In this document: in pieces, positions 26,868-35,320 of the stretch
Layout of the letters: every line of letters begins with the position of its first letter
Position numbering within the stretch: position 1 is the stretch's first letter
Source of the DNA: Bacteroides sp.
GTDB taxonomy: Bacteria; Bacillota; Clostridia; Lachnospirales; Lachnospiraceae
Length of the DNA: 64,000 bases
NCBI GenBank assembly: GCA_023666705.1
Contig: JAMPBO010000016.1
Location: 17,212-81,211, forward strand
Direction of reading: 5' to 3'
Translations under genes and position numbers: made by a program
The notes under the pieces: model-generated
Told to the model about the DNA's origin: nothing
Databases searched by the model: none
Seen by the model: only the letters and a program-made list of their open reading frames with translations

Positions 26868-27116
26868 TTACTCTGCTAATTTTTCTGATATTACCGCAGC
26901 CAAATCTCCAAATGTATCATACGAAGACAGTGCAAGCTCATAATCAGAAAACTCTACATCGAATTTGCTTTCTGCCGCAACAATCAATCGAATCAAAGAT
27001 ACGGAGTTCACCCCATAAATATCAGTAATTGAAGATGTCATATTGATGTCTTCAACGTCCGGCATAACGTCGCGAATAACTTCTTCCAGCTTCTTCTTAA
27101 TCTGTTCCTTGTCCAT
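26868..27116 (-). CDS. Acyl carrier protein, second copy
   Basis: 82 residues. Phosphopantetheine site Ser38 in YGVNSVSLIRL, with Asn in place of the usual Asp before the serine. It differs clearly from the ACP at 22790, which suggests a separate task such as starter or product transfer. It is the first gene of the cluster and sits next to the possible BtrH-like gene. Ribosome site GGGGG. Confidence 0.88.
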   Translation of the reverse strand: MDKEQIKKKLEEVIRDVMPDVEDINMTSSITDIYGVNSVSLIRLIVAAESKFDVEFSDYELALSSYDTFGDLAAVISEKLAE

Positions 27117-27155
27117 TCTATGTACCCCCTGACAATATTTTATAATCCGTTAAAT

Positions 27156-27184
27156 ATTTTACTATTTTTCCCGTAAAAAATCAA
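27156..27184 (-). promoter_or_regulatory. Candidate promoter of the biosynthetic cluster
   Basis: TTGATT (27184-27179) and TAAAAT (27161-27156) on the minus strand with a 17-base spacer, 40 bases before the first ACP gene. A second AT-rich TATAAAAT lies closer to the gene. No clear TetR palindrome was seen. Confidence 0.5.
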
Positions 27185-27234
27185 GATTATTATGCAATCT
27201 GAACAAATTCCCTTAATCACACTCAACAATACGC

Positions 27235-27266
27235 AAAAAAAGACTGCCACATTACGCAGCAGTCCT
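27235..27266 (-). terminator. Intrinsic terminator after rplA
   Basis: Minus-strand GGACTGC and GCAGTCT arms with an 11-base loop, then seven T residues. It separates the ribosomal operon from the biosynthetic cluster. Confidence 0.85.
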
Positions 27267-27291
27267 TTGATACTGTCTGTTTTCAATTCTA

Positions 27292-27981
27292 TTAATACTT
27301 TGCAGTATTAAGCTTTACGCCAGGACCCATAGTAGAAGCGATAACTACGCTCTTAAGGTACTGACCCTTGGCAGCCGATGGCTTAGCCTTGATAACAGCC
27401 TCTATTAAAGTCTGGAAGTTGTCTGTTAATTGCTCCTCTGAGAAAGAAGCCTTTCCAATTGGCACATGGATAATGTTTGACTTATCAAGTCTGTACTCAA
27501 TTTTACCTGCTTTAATATCCTTGACAGCTTTTGTAACGTCCATTGTAACCGTACCTGCCTTTGGGTTAGGCATTAAACCCTTCGGTCCAAGGACACGTCC
27601 GAGACGTCCTACAACACCCATCATATCAGGCGTAGCAACGACAACGTCAAAATCTAACCAGCCGTCATTCTGAATCTTTGGAACCAGCTCGTCTCCGCCT
27701 GCAAAATCAGCACCTGCAGCTAAAGCCTCGTCAACCTTATCTCCCTTAGCGAACACCAAAACCTTTACCGTCTTACCTGTTCCGTGTGGAAGTACAACTG
27801 CACCACGAACCTGCTGATCTGCGTGACGTCCATCAACACCAAGTCTTAAATGAGCCTCAATTGTCTCATCAAACTTTGCACTTGCTGACTTTTTAACTAA
27901 AGATACAGCCTCTTCTAAGTCATAAAAATTTGTCTTTTCAATAAGCTTTGCAGCCTCTGTATATCTTTTACCTTTTTTCAT
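27292..27981 (-). CDS. rplA: 50S ribosomal protein L1
   Basis: 229 residues, typical L1 length. Conserved segments include [20 protein letters not shown], the [20 protein letters not shown] box and [11 protein letters not shown]. It binds 23S rRNA at the L1 stalk and often represses its own operon. AGGAGG precedes the ATG. Last gene of the rpmG-secE-nusG-rplK-rplA operon. Confidence 0.97.
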   Translation of the reverse strand: MKKGKRYTEAAKLIEKTNFYDLEEAVSLVKKSASAKFDETIEAHLRLGVDGRHADQQVRGAVVLPHGTGKTVKVLVFAKGDKVDEALAAGADFAGGDELVPKIQNDGWLDFDVVVATPDMMGVVGRLGRVLGPKGLMPNPKAGTVTMDVTKAVKDIKAGKIEYRLDKSNIIHVPIGKASFSEEQLTDNFQTLIEAVIKAKPSAAKGQYLKSVVIASTMGPGVKLNTAKY

Positions 27982-28053
27982 TTAATAAAAACCTCCTGTG
28001 GTATTATCGGGAGCGACCCTCCCACTTCTTGTAATTAATTGCGTCAGCAATCA

Positions 28054-28130
28054 ATTGCCTACGCAATCGCCATTGCACGTAGTGCAATCTCAAATGCGAT
28101 TGCCTCCTTTTTTATTGCCTACACAATCGC
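28054..28130. repeat. Palindrome-rich repeat between rplK and rplA
   Basis: A nested perfect hairpin: GCAATCGC (28063-28070) pairs with GCGATTGC (28096-28103), and inside it ATTGCAC pairs with GTGCAAT around GTA. The 17-mer ATTGCCTACRCAATCGC occurs at 28054-28070 and 28114-28130. No T-run follows. It may be an L1-related mRNA structure or a small dispersed repeat. Confidence 0.55.
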
Positions 28131-28133
28131 TTA

Positions 28134-28559
28134 CTAATCCTCAACCGTGATACCCATGGAACGTGCTGTTCCTGCTATCATACTCATTGCGGCTTCAACA
28201 GAAGCAGCATTTAAATCAGGCATCTTAAGCTCAGCGATTTCCTGAAGCTTTGCCTTTGAAATCTTTGCAACCTTAGTCTTGTTTGGCACTGCAGAACCTG
28301 ACTTAATGCCGCACGCTTTCTTAAGCAGTACTGCTGCCGGCGGAGTCTTGGTTACAAAGCTGAAGCTCTTATCTGCATAAACTGTAATAACAACAGGAAT
28401 AATCATATCTCCCTGATCTGCAGTTCTCGCATTGAACTCCTTTGTAAACTGAACAATGTTTACACCATGCTGTCCAAGAGCAGGACCAACAGGTGGTGCA
28501 GGTGTTGCCTTTCCTGCAGGTATCTGTAATTTAATGTATCCTTCTACTTTTTTCGCCAT
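28134..28559 (-). CDS. rplK: 50S ribosomal protein L11
   Basis: 141 residues from ATG 28559, the canonical L11 length; AGGAGG lies nine bases upstream. The longer frame from 28580 was rejected. [20 protein letters not shown] and [11 protein letters not shown] are diagnostic, and the proline-rich N-terminal part binds thiostrepton in other species. Part of the GTPase-associated centre. Confidence 0.97.
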   Translation of the reverse strand: MAKKVEGYIKLQIPAGKATPAPPVGPALGQHGVNIVQFTKEFNARTADQGDMIIPVVITVYADKSFSFVTKTPPAAVLLKKACGIKSGSAVPNKTKVAKISKAKLQEIAELKMPDLNAASVEAAMSMIAGTARSMGITVED

Positions 28560-28622
28560 TATAGCGTACCTCCTAAACATATTGTGGTATTAACGGGGGA
28601 TACCCTTCCACTTAAAAATAAC

Positions 28623-29204
28623 TTACATCTTTTGAATATCCGTGAAGCCAATCTCAACGGATGTGGCTCTTCCAAAAATATCAACCTCGATGGTAACCGT
28701 CTGTTTGTTTTCGTTGATAGCCTTGATTTCGCCACTGTTTCCTTCCCATGCCCCGGTCACAACCTTTATCATATCACCGACGGCAACATCAATCTGAATT
28801 TCCTTAACATTTATGCCAAGTGTTCTCATTTCCGTTTCCGTCAATGGAACAGGCTTTGACTCCGGACCCACGAAGCCCGTAACGCCTCTTGTATTACGAA
28901 CAATGTACCACGTGGCATCATTCATAAACATATTAATAAGCACATATCCCGGAAACAGCTTTCTGGAAACATTTTTCTTCACCCCGTTTTTCATTTCCAT
29001 AACATCCTGAACAGGCACTGCCACTTCAAGTATCTGGTCATGGAGCTTACGGTTTTCGATTGTCTTCTCAATATCACTTTTAACCTTATTTTCGTAACCT
29101 GAGTAGGTATGAACTACATACCATCTGGCTTCGTTGCTGGTCGGAGTTCTCTCCGGACCGCCACCGCTGCCTACAGTAGTTTCGCTTGCTACTATTTCTG
29201 ACAT
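28623..29204 (-). CDS. nusG: Transcription termination/antitermination protein NusG
   Basis: 193 residues from ATG 29204, with GGTGGG before it; a GTG four codons upstream was rejected. The NGN domain begins ARWYVVHTYSGYENKVK, includes FPGYVLINM and the VTGFVGP end, and a KOW domain follows (VGDMIKVVTGAWEGNSGEI). The first ~25 residues form a Ser/Gly/Pro-rich extension. It couples RNA polymerase to termination and pausing signals. Canonical position after secE. Confidence 0.97.
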   Translation of the reverse strand: MSEIVASETTVGSGGGPERTPTSNEARWYVVHTYSGYENKVKSDIEKTIENRKLHDQILEVAVPVQDVMEMKNGVKKNVSRKLFPGYVLINMFMNDATWYIVRNTRGVTGFVGPESKPVPLTETEMRTLGINVKEIQIDVAVGDMIKVVTGAWEGNSGEIKAINENKQTVTIEVDIFGRATSVEIGFTDIQKM

Positions 29205-29216
29205 ATATTCACCCAC

Positions 29217-29423
29217 CTAACCTAATATCTGATCTAAACCTAATGCCAGCAGTAAATCAACTCCGTAAATGAGACCACCCAAAAGGATTGCCACCACCAA
29301 AACGACAATTGACTGCTTAATCAAAGAATCCTTTGTAGGCCATACAATCTTTGAAAATTCTGCCTTAAGCTCTTGAAACCAGCTTCTCTTAAGTGTAGGC
29401 GATGTCTCTTTGTTTTTAGCCAT
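29217..29423 (-). CDS. secE: Preprotein translocase subunit SecE
   Basis: 68 residues from ATG 29423 with GGAGAG upstream; a GTG two codons earlier was rejected. Single C-terminal transmembrane helix (about 38-60) preceded by WFQELKAEFSKIVWPTKDSL, the SecE signature. It stabilises SecY in the Sec channel. Between rpmG and nusG as in most Firmicutes. Confidence 0.95.
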   Translation of the reverse strand: MAKNKETSPTLKRSWFQELKAEFSKIVWPTKDSLIKQSIVVLVVAILLGGLIYGVDLLLALGLDQILG

Positions 29424-29458
29424 ATACACTCTCCTTCACATATTTCTGAATATGCTGA

Positions 29459-29608
29459 TTACTTTGTTTCCTTGTGCATTGTATGAGCCTTACAGAATTT
29501 ACAATATTTCTTTGTTTCCATTCTGTCCGGATGTGTCTTCTTATCCTTTGTCAAATTGTAATTACGCTGTTTACAATCCTGACATGCCAATGTTATCTTA
29601 ACACGCAC
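29459..29608 (-). CDS. rpmG: 50S ribosomal protein L33
   Basis: 49 residues from GTG 29608: starts [20 protein letters not shown] and ends [16 protein letters not shown]. Two CxxC pairs (ACQDC, YCKFC) make this the zinc-binding form. GGAGGTGG lies upstream of the GTG. First gene of the operon with secE, nusG, rplK and rplA. It is short and easily missed. Confidence 0.93.
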   Translation of the reverse strand: MRVKITLACQDCKQRNYNLTKDKKTHPDRMETKKYCKFCKAHTMHKETK

Positions 29609-29702
29609 AACCTTCCACCTCCATTTTCATTATTTTAATTAGACATGGTCTTTCCGCCAATTTTAAGGCATAAAAAAAAGACCCTCTTCCATCGCAAGGT
29701 AT

Positions 29703-29731
29703 AGAATAACAAAAGGGACATGTAAAGTCAA
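29703..29731 (-). promoter_or_regulatory. Sigma A promoter of the rpmG-secE-nusG-rplK-rplA operon
   Basis: TTGACT (29731-29726) and TATTCT (29708-29703) on the minus strand with a 17-base spacer, about 95 bases before rpmG. Confidence 0.7.
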
Positions 29732-29907
29732 GAAAAATATTGAAAACCTGTGAAAAATTCTGAATGGTGCTTTGCCCGCATTCATTTTACTTACCACTTG
29801 CAAATATAACGTAATTTTTGTAAAATGTGAATAGAAAAATTTTCTGCAAAATATGTATCACCTATAAATCAGATACTTATATTGCAGTGATGCAGGAAGG
29901 ATATACC

Positions 29908-31410
29908 ATGAAGCAACAGGCAGCGTCGGAAACCGTACAGTTCTTAAATTCGTACAAAAAGAATTTGCACTCTTTTTCTCTCCCGGAAAAGTTATCAGAT
30001 AAGTATGTGGTTTTGAATTGCTTAAAGCACTCAGTTAACAAAGAAATTTACCTTCTTTCTGACAAAGAGGAAAGGCTGTTTATTTTAAAAAGGGAGCGTA
30101 ACAGTGACAGTTCCCAAATCAGACAGGAGCATCTTATTTTTCAGGTACTGGAGCAAACCGACGAGGCACCCCCGATGCCTGAATGTACCGACTATTGGGA
30201 GGATGCTGACTTTTGCTGGCTTTTACGTACATATATCGAAGGGAAATCCCTTGCGTCATATCTGGATGCGTATCCCACACCCTCCAATCAGGAAATTGTT
30301 GACTTTTCCCTTGCAATATGCGAAATCATAAAAAAGCTTCATAATATCAAACCACCGATTATCCACCGTGATATCAAGCCTGAAAACTTTATCATTCAAA
30401 ATGATACAAACAAGCTTTTTATCATTGATTTTGATACGGCAAGACAATATACTCCTGACAAGGCACGGGACACCAAATTACTTGGAACGCCTGATTTGGC
30501 GGCACCCGAACAATTCGGATTTTTCCAAAGTAACATAAAAACTGACGTGTATGCCATCGGAAAAACAATACTTTACCTTACGACAGGCGATACCCAAGAA
30601 GCAGGATTAGAGGACAAATCCGTTTCTCCAAAGCTCCGTAGGATTATCCGCCATGCAATTGCATTTTCACCTGAAAAACGGTATCCAAATGTAGCTGTCA
30701 TGGAAAAAGCCTTGAAAAAATACAAAAGGCACCTGTCCTACGTTTTTCCCCTACGGCGTTTTGCCATCGGTACAATGCTTTTTATCCTTGGTCTTGGAGC
30801 AGGATTTATGGGTGGAAAGCTTTTGGGGACAAATCAGCCTGCCACGGATAATACTACCACCAAAAATGAAGAGCTTCTCGCCGCCCAGCTTGAACAGACG
30901 CAAAATTCAACTGACAGCCTGTTAAACATATCAAATGCAACAGAGTCCGATATATGGCAATATCAGGGGCAGCTTGATGCAATTATTCTATCTTATTACA
31001 ACACAGATTATAGCAGGATGTTCACACAGATGGAAGAATTGGTTAAAGCTTTATATGCAGATACAACTTTGACGTATCCTCCTGCTGAAGACTATTCTAC
31101 CTACGAAACCCTGCCAGGGGATTTTTGGAACATGAGCATGTTTGCTACGATACGGTTTCGGCTTGCCTATCGGGACCAGATTTTGAAGGAACGACTTGGC
31201 AGCTATGCAGATTACGAGCAATATATTTTAATGTGGCTGGATAATGACCTGGCACTTCATAATCCAAACGAAAATGAGTCTGCCTTTTACAATTATGCAA
31301 CCAAACCGGCAGAGGAACGGGATGGTTATTATCCTGCAGCCCTATCAGACATCTTAAGTATGATTAGTTCCGGCTTTGATATTGCTGACAATTTTACTCC
31401 ACCGATGTGA
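29908..31410 (+). CDS. Membrane-anchored serine/threonine protein kinase
   Basis: 500 residues from ATG 29908, with AGGAAGG upstream; the longer frame from 29827 was rejected. Cytoplasmic kinase domain (about 20-275) with FILKRER as the likely ATP-lysine strand, catalytic loop HRDIKPEN at 153-160, DFD at 174-176 in place of DFG, and GTPDLAAPEQF. One transmembrane helix follows (about 284-305), then a ~190-residue extracytoplasmic region, partly coiled, with no PASTA repeats. It is a bacterial Hanks-type kinase. Its neighbour is a small HTH protein. No phosphatase partner was seen. Confidence 0.88.
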   Translation: MKQQAASETVQFLNSYKKNLHSFSLPEKLSDKYVVLNCLKHSVNKEIYLLSDKEERLFILKRERNSDSSQIRQEHLIFQVLEQTDEAPPMPECTDYWEDADFCWLLRTYIEGKSLASYLDAYPTPSNQEIVDFSLAICEIIKKLHNIKPPIIHRDIKPENFIIQNDTNKLFIIDFDTARQYTPDKARDTKLLGTPDLAAPEQFGFFQSNIKTDVYAIGKTILYLTTGDTQEAGLEDKSVSPKLRRIIRHAIAFSPEKRYPNVAVMEKALKKYKRHLSYVFPLRRFAIGTMLFILGLGAGFMGGKLLGTNQPATDNTTTKNEELLAAQLEQTQNSTDSLLNISNATESDIWQYQGQLDAIILSYYNTDYSRMFTQMEELVKALYADTTLTYPPAEDYSTYETLPGDFWNMSMFATIRFRLAYRDQILKERLGSYADYEQYILMWLDNDLALHNPNENESAFYNYATKPAEERDGYYPAALSDILSMISSGFDIADNFTPPM

Positions 31411-31468
31411 CGATAAGAACAAAGTGCCTTCGGTACTCTTTATGCTGCCACAACTTTTATGGCACTTG

Positions 31469-31510
31469 GGGCAAATTTGCCCTCCCCAAAAAAATTATAT
31501 ATGTTATAAT
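31469..31510 (+). promoter_or_regulatory. Palindromic operator candidate and -10 upstream of the HTH gene
   Basis: GGGCAAATTTGCCC (31469-31482) is a perfect 14-bp palindrome ending 22 bases before a perfect TATAAT (31505-31510). It would sit at or just upstream of the -35 position of a promoter for the HTH gene at 31598. A weaker inverted pair AGTGCC/GGCACT lies just before it. Confidence 0.5.
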
Positions 31511-31597
31511 AAAGTGGTTATACTATGAGGCAGATTGATTATTTCAGCGTACTGTTGCCCTGTAATGGAATGATGTTCAATATGCGGAGGATGATTT

Positions 31598-32008
31598 ATG
31601 AAATCAACAAATGAATTACTGGAATTACTGCAGAATTTAGATATTGAGAAGTTTAAACAATCGGACTCCTTCCAAAATATCAATATCTCCGATTATTTAA
31701 ATGACCTGTTAGCAAAATCTGGTATTCAAACAAAAGATCTGATTATCCGGTTGAACATGGAACGTTCTTACACATACCAGATATTAAACGGCAGGCGGCA
31801 ACCCACAAGAAATTTTTTAATCCGGATTGCCTTTCTTTGTAAGCTTTCTATAGACGAAACGCAAAGACTCCTGAACGTAGGACATCGTCCTATTTTATAT
31901 CCCCGCAACAAATTTGATGCTGCCGTTTTATACTGCCTGCAGCATCAGCTTGACGTGGAACAATTAAATCAATTACTGAATGACATTGGTGAGACGCCAC
32001 TGGACTGA
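31598..32008 (+). CDS. Helix-turn-helix protein, XRE-like, next to the kinase
   Basis: 136 residues. The region DLIIRLNMERSYTYQILNGRRQPTRNFLIRIA-type segment (about 47-80) is a Cro/CI-like helix-turn-helix, and the following part (LCKLSIDETQRLLNVGHRPILYPRNKFDAAV) is helical. GGAGG stands 7 bases before the ATG. Such HTH proteins are commonly placed beside Ser/Thr kinases in Lachnospiraceae; being a kinase target is a guess. Confidence 0.8.
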   Translation: MKSTNELLELLQNLDIEKFKQSDSFQNINISDYLNDLLAKSGIQTKDLIIRLNMERSYTYQILNGRRQPTRNFLIRIAFLCKLSIDETQRLLNVGHRPILYPRNKFDAAVLYCLQHQLDVEQLNQLLNDIGETPLD

Positions 32009-32148
32009 ATTTTTGGCATTTTTTTCATTTTTCATATAGACATTTCCCATTAAAAATAATATAATAAACTTAACTATCTTTAATTAAAAATAGGATAAGA
32101 TTTTTTAAATTTAAAAGCATATAATTATAAGTAGGAAGGAGTGATATT

Positions 32149-33411
32149 ATGCGTGTCAATCAAAATATATACAACCATTTGAGTAGCACACTTGTGCCAA
32201 AAAAGCGAAATGTCACCCATAAATCCTCCGAGCTTCGTGCCATATACAACAAGATGGCAAAATACAACAAATATTCTCCACTGTATTTATTGTCACTTTC
32301 CGAGCAGAAGCAATCTTATATGATAAACATTAAGGAAGCAGCCATTACCCTTAAGGATGTGGCGGAAAGCTTCGCAAATCCTGACAGTGACATATATCAC
32401 AAGAAGTCTTTAAAATCCTCTGACAGCGATGCTGTTTCAGGAGCACTTAAATCATCAAATTATGGTGATATCCCTGACTCTCTTGAAATTAAAATTGTGT
32501 CACTTGCATCAGAACAAATTAATACGGGAAGCTATATCGCATCTGACGGTCACAGCTTTAGTTCAGGTGATTACAGATTTTCCATTCATACGATTGGGGA
32601 AACGGCACATTTCAATGTACAGCTTAACGGAGAGTCAAACATTGATGTGCAGCACAAGGTTGCACAATATATAAACACCCGAAGCTTAGGTATCAATGCA
32701 TCCGTGGTAACAAACGGTAACAAGAGTGCCCTCATGGTAAGTTCATCCGAAACAGGAAGACCTTCTAATTCTGATGGATTATACTTTACCTTCAAATCGA
32801 ATGGTGAAAATGATATTGTTGATATATTGCAGCTTAACAACGTAAGCACTATTCCTTCCAACTCCGAATTTTACGTAAATGGTGCTGTTCACAGCTCTGC
32901 ATCAAACCACATATCAATCAATCAGACCATAGAGCTTGATTTCCACCGTCCAACCGCTGATGCTGTCACCATTGACCTTGTACCTGATACCAATACCGCA
33001 ATGGCACAGGTTGATATGTTTGTGGATGCCTATAACAGCCTTGTGGATTTATCTGATGCAGAAGCGAAAATGCCTATCGGTTCCAGAAACCTTTACAATG
33101 ACATTTCCATCATTGTGTCAAAGCATAAAGAGGAGCTTGAAGCGGCAGGACTTCAGATTGACGATGACCATCATTTGGTAAAAGACGAGACACTGCTTGC
33201 AGGCAGCGTCCAAAGCGGAGCGTTTTCACAGCTTTTTAATGATATTTCATCCTTTAAGGATGATGTTTCAACTGCGACCAACAGACTTACGCTTGATCCA
33301 GTTGCTTATATCAACAAGCTGATTGTAACCTACCCAAATACTGCAAATAAATCAAGCACACCATACACACAATCCTTATATAGTGGTCTTATCTATAATA
33401 ATTATGCATAA
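32149..33411 (+). CDS. Orphan FliD-like (flagellar cap/hook-associated) protein
   Basis: 420 residues, no signal peptide or membrane helix. The middle (SSGDYRFSIHTIGETAHFNV, LNGESNIDVQHKVAQYINTR) resembles the beta-rich D2/D3 part of FliD, and MFVDAYNSLVDLSDAEAK resembles its helical segment before the C-terminus. No other flagellar gene is in the window. AAGGAG precedes the ATG. It may be a distant FliD paralogue or a differently used secreted protein. It is followed by a bidirectional terminator. Confidence 0.5.
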   Translation: MRVNQNIYNHLSSTLVPKKRNVTHKSSELRAIYNKMAKYNKYSPLYLLSLSEQKQSYMINIKEAAITLKDVAESFANPDSDIYHKKSLKSSDSDAVSGALKSSNYGDIPDSLEIKIVSLASEQINTGSYIASDGHSFSSGDYRFSIHTIGETAHFNVQLNGESNIDVQHKVAQYINTRSLGINASVVTNGNKSALMVSSSETGRPSNSDGLYFTFKSNGENDIVDILQLNNVSTIPSNSEFYVNGAVHSSASNHISINQTIELDFHRPTADAVTIDLVPDTNTAMAQVDMFVDAYNSLVDLSDAEAKMPIGSRNLYNDISIIVSKHKEELEAAGLQIDDDHHLVKDETLLAGSVQSGAFSQLFNDISSFKDDVSTATNRLTLDPVAYINKLIVTYPNTANKSSTPYTQSLYSGLIYNNYA

Positions 33412-33429
33412 TTCATTCTTTCTATACTT

Positions 33430-33471
33430 AAAAAACTGTCGCCCCAAAACCAGAGGGGTGACAGTTTTTTT
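33430..33471. terminator. Bidirectional intrinsic terminator
   Basis: AAAACTGTC-g-CCCC pairs with GGGG-t-GACAGTTTT, with T-runs on both strands. It lies between the convergent FliD-like and DUF3137 genes. Confidence 0.88.
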
Positions 33472-33487
33472 GCATCTTTTTTCCAGC

Positions 33488-34444
33488 TTATCCCTCAAAC
33501 AGCCTCTCTTTCTTTAGTACCTCATCTACAATTAAAAGTGCCTTTTTTAAATCCGCACGTATTTTCTGTCTGTACTCATCCAACTGCTTCTTATTTTTCA
33601 AATGACTACCAATCTCAAATGCATCATGTCCACTATTGAGTGCTATATTGACGCTGTCATTTCCAAAGCAGATATTTGTATGTGCCGCTGCCAGACGGTC
33701 TATCTTTATAATGTTTTCCATAAACTGCGGTGTCAATATATAAAATGCAAGCTCGTCATCCGTTGTTTGCACCTCAAATTTTTCATTAAATTCTACGCTT
33801 TCAAGTGTAACTGTGTGCTCCTCAAGCTTTATACCAAGCTTCCTCCAAAAATTTATATATGCATTTGTAATGGCTTCTCCCACCTTACTTCCCCGCTCCA
33901 AAATTCTTACCCGCTTATTTTCAAGAGGTTTGTCAAGCGTAAGACTAATAACGGAACCATTGAATACCGTGACCGTTTTGTCATCGTTTTGTGACTCAAG
34001 CTTGATGTCACAATAGGTAATTTGTTTTCCCTTATACGTTCCCTTTATATAATCTGAACCATAGCTTTTTGAGTAACTCGGAAGCACACCCGATTTTCCC
34101 AAAAAATCCTCGTCAAAGGAACCATTCGGCTCATATTTCAAAATTGCAAGCTGCTCGGCAATGATTTCCTTTACAACCGTTTCCCCCACAAACTGCTTTA
34201 ATTTTTTTTGCAGGCTTTTTATACTCTGAACAACAAGAAACATACAGAAAAGAAAGGCGATAATCGCCATGAATATATACTTATAGAACGGCTTTATCCC
34301 TCCCGAAATCACGCTCACCACCAAAAAAAGTAAGCCAAACGGTATAATACATGTAATCACTGTCATCAGCTTATGCACACCCGAAAGGCTTTTTACTTTC
34401 ATTTGATACTGACCTATTGTTTTTATAATTTTATCATCACTCAT
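33488..34444 (-). CDS. DUF3137-family membrane protein
   Basis: 318 residues. Two adjacent transmembrane helices near the N-terminus (about 26-48 and 54-72) are followed by a cytoplasmic domain with FLGKSGVLPSYSKSYGSDYI and a beta-rich part, the layout of DUF3137 proteins. Such genes are often paired with lemA in other genomes, and a LemA protein is encoded 3.5 kb away. Function unknown. GAGGAG precedes the ATG. Confidence 0.75.
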   Translation of the reverse strand: MSDDKIIKTIGQYQMKVKSLSGVHKLMTVITCIIPFGLLFLVVSVISGGIKPFYKYIFMAIIAFLFCMFLVVQSIKSLQKKLKQFVGETVVKEIIAEQLAILKYEPNGSFDEDFLGKSGVLPSYSKSYGSDYIKGTYKGKQITYCDIKLESQNDDKTVTVFNGSVISLTLDKPLENKRVRILERGSKVGEAITNAYINFWRKLGIKLEEHTVTLESVEFNEKFEVQTTDDELAFYILTPQFMENIIKIDRLAAAHTNICFGNDSVNIALNSGHDAFEIGSHLKNKKQLDEYRQKIRADLKKALLIVDEVLKKERLFEG

Positions 34445-34584
34445 GTTATCTTCTCCTCAAGTTACCATCAAAATCCTTTTATATTATATAGCAGTTTTTT
34501 CAGCCCCACAATATCATAATTTCGACAATAGCAACATTGAAGCTATAAAAAGTGACGATAAATAAAGCATACTACAATATCGAT

Positions 34585-35319
34585 TTATTCGGCATATGCA
34601 CGAAGCAGTGCCACTTCCTCATCTGTCATCCTGCGGTACATGCCGCATAACAGCTTATCGTCCAGAAACAATCTTCCCATGGCAATTCTTCTTAAGTACA
34701 TAACCTCCATTCCCACTGCCTCAAACATTTTCTTTATCTGATGGTATCTGCCCTCAGTAATGGTTATCTCAACAGGGCTTACCATATCGTGGTCTTTACT
34801 ATCCGAAAGTATCTTAACCTTTGCAGGCTTTGTAAGCTTACCGTCACCGATATCAAGTCCCTCCTCAAACTGCCTGATTGTCTCCTCCGTTACATTTCCA
34901 TATATAATTGCATAATAGATTTTAGGCACATGCTTCTTCGGCGACAGTATATCATTTGACAGCTTACCGTCATTTGTAATAATCAGCAGTCCCTCCGTAT
35001 CCTTATCGAGCCTTCCGACAGGAAATAAATCCCGCCGTTTATCCTCGTCTATCAGGTCAAGCACCGTCTTAGACCATTTATCTTTCCTTGCAGAGACAAA
35101 CCCCTGTGGCTTATTCAACATATAATATTCAAATGCCCTGTAGCAAATTCTGTTCCCGTCTACATACACATTTTCACATGCTATGTCAATCTTTTGTTCC
35201 GCCTTTGTTGCGGTTTCATCTCCGATTTTAACTCTCCCCTGTTTTATCAGGCTTTTAACCTGACTTCTCGAACCCTGTCCTGCATCAGCAAGATATTTGT
35301 CCAATCTAATTTCCGGCAT
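34585..35319 (-). CDS. rsuA: Ribosomal small subunit pseudouridine synthase, RsuA family
   Basis: 244 residues. An N-terminal S4 domain (MPEIRLDKYLADAGQGSRSQ) precedes the catalytic domain with the GRLDKDTEGLLIITNDG motif holding the nucleophilic Asp. RsuA enzymes modify U516 of 16S rRNA. It starts one base after the ABC permease gene stop and shares its message. Paralogues RluB/RluE are alternatives, but the length and the YYMLNKPQGFVSA motif favour RsuA. Confidence 0.88.
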   Translation of the reverse strand: MPEIRLDKYLADAGQGSRSQVKSLIKQGRVKIGDETATKAEQKIDIACENVYVDGNRICYRAFEYYMLNKPQGFVSARKDKWSKTVLDLIDEDKRRDLFPVGRLDKDTEGLLIITNDGKLSNDILSPKKHVPKIYYAIIYGNVTEETIRQFEEGLDIGDGKLTKPAKVKILSDSKDHDMVSPVEITITEGRYHQIKKMFEAVGMEVMYLRRIAMGRLFLDDKLLCGMYRRMTDEEVALLRAYAE

Positions 35320-35320
35320 G

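Noticed and set aside
18345..27116. Calling the cluster a standard fatty acid synthesis (fab) operon
   Set aside because: Lacks fabD, fabH, fabK/fabI and acetyl-CoA carboxylase genes, and contains a KS-beta, an Sfp-type transferase, an LPLAT protein and a TetR regulator.
18345..27116. Calling the cluster a canonical aryl polyene cluster
   Set aside because: No adenylation enzyme, ammonia-lyase, thioesterase or MMPL/LolA-like exporter genes of that type were seen.
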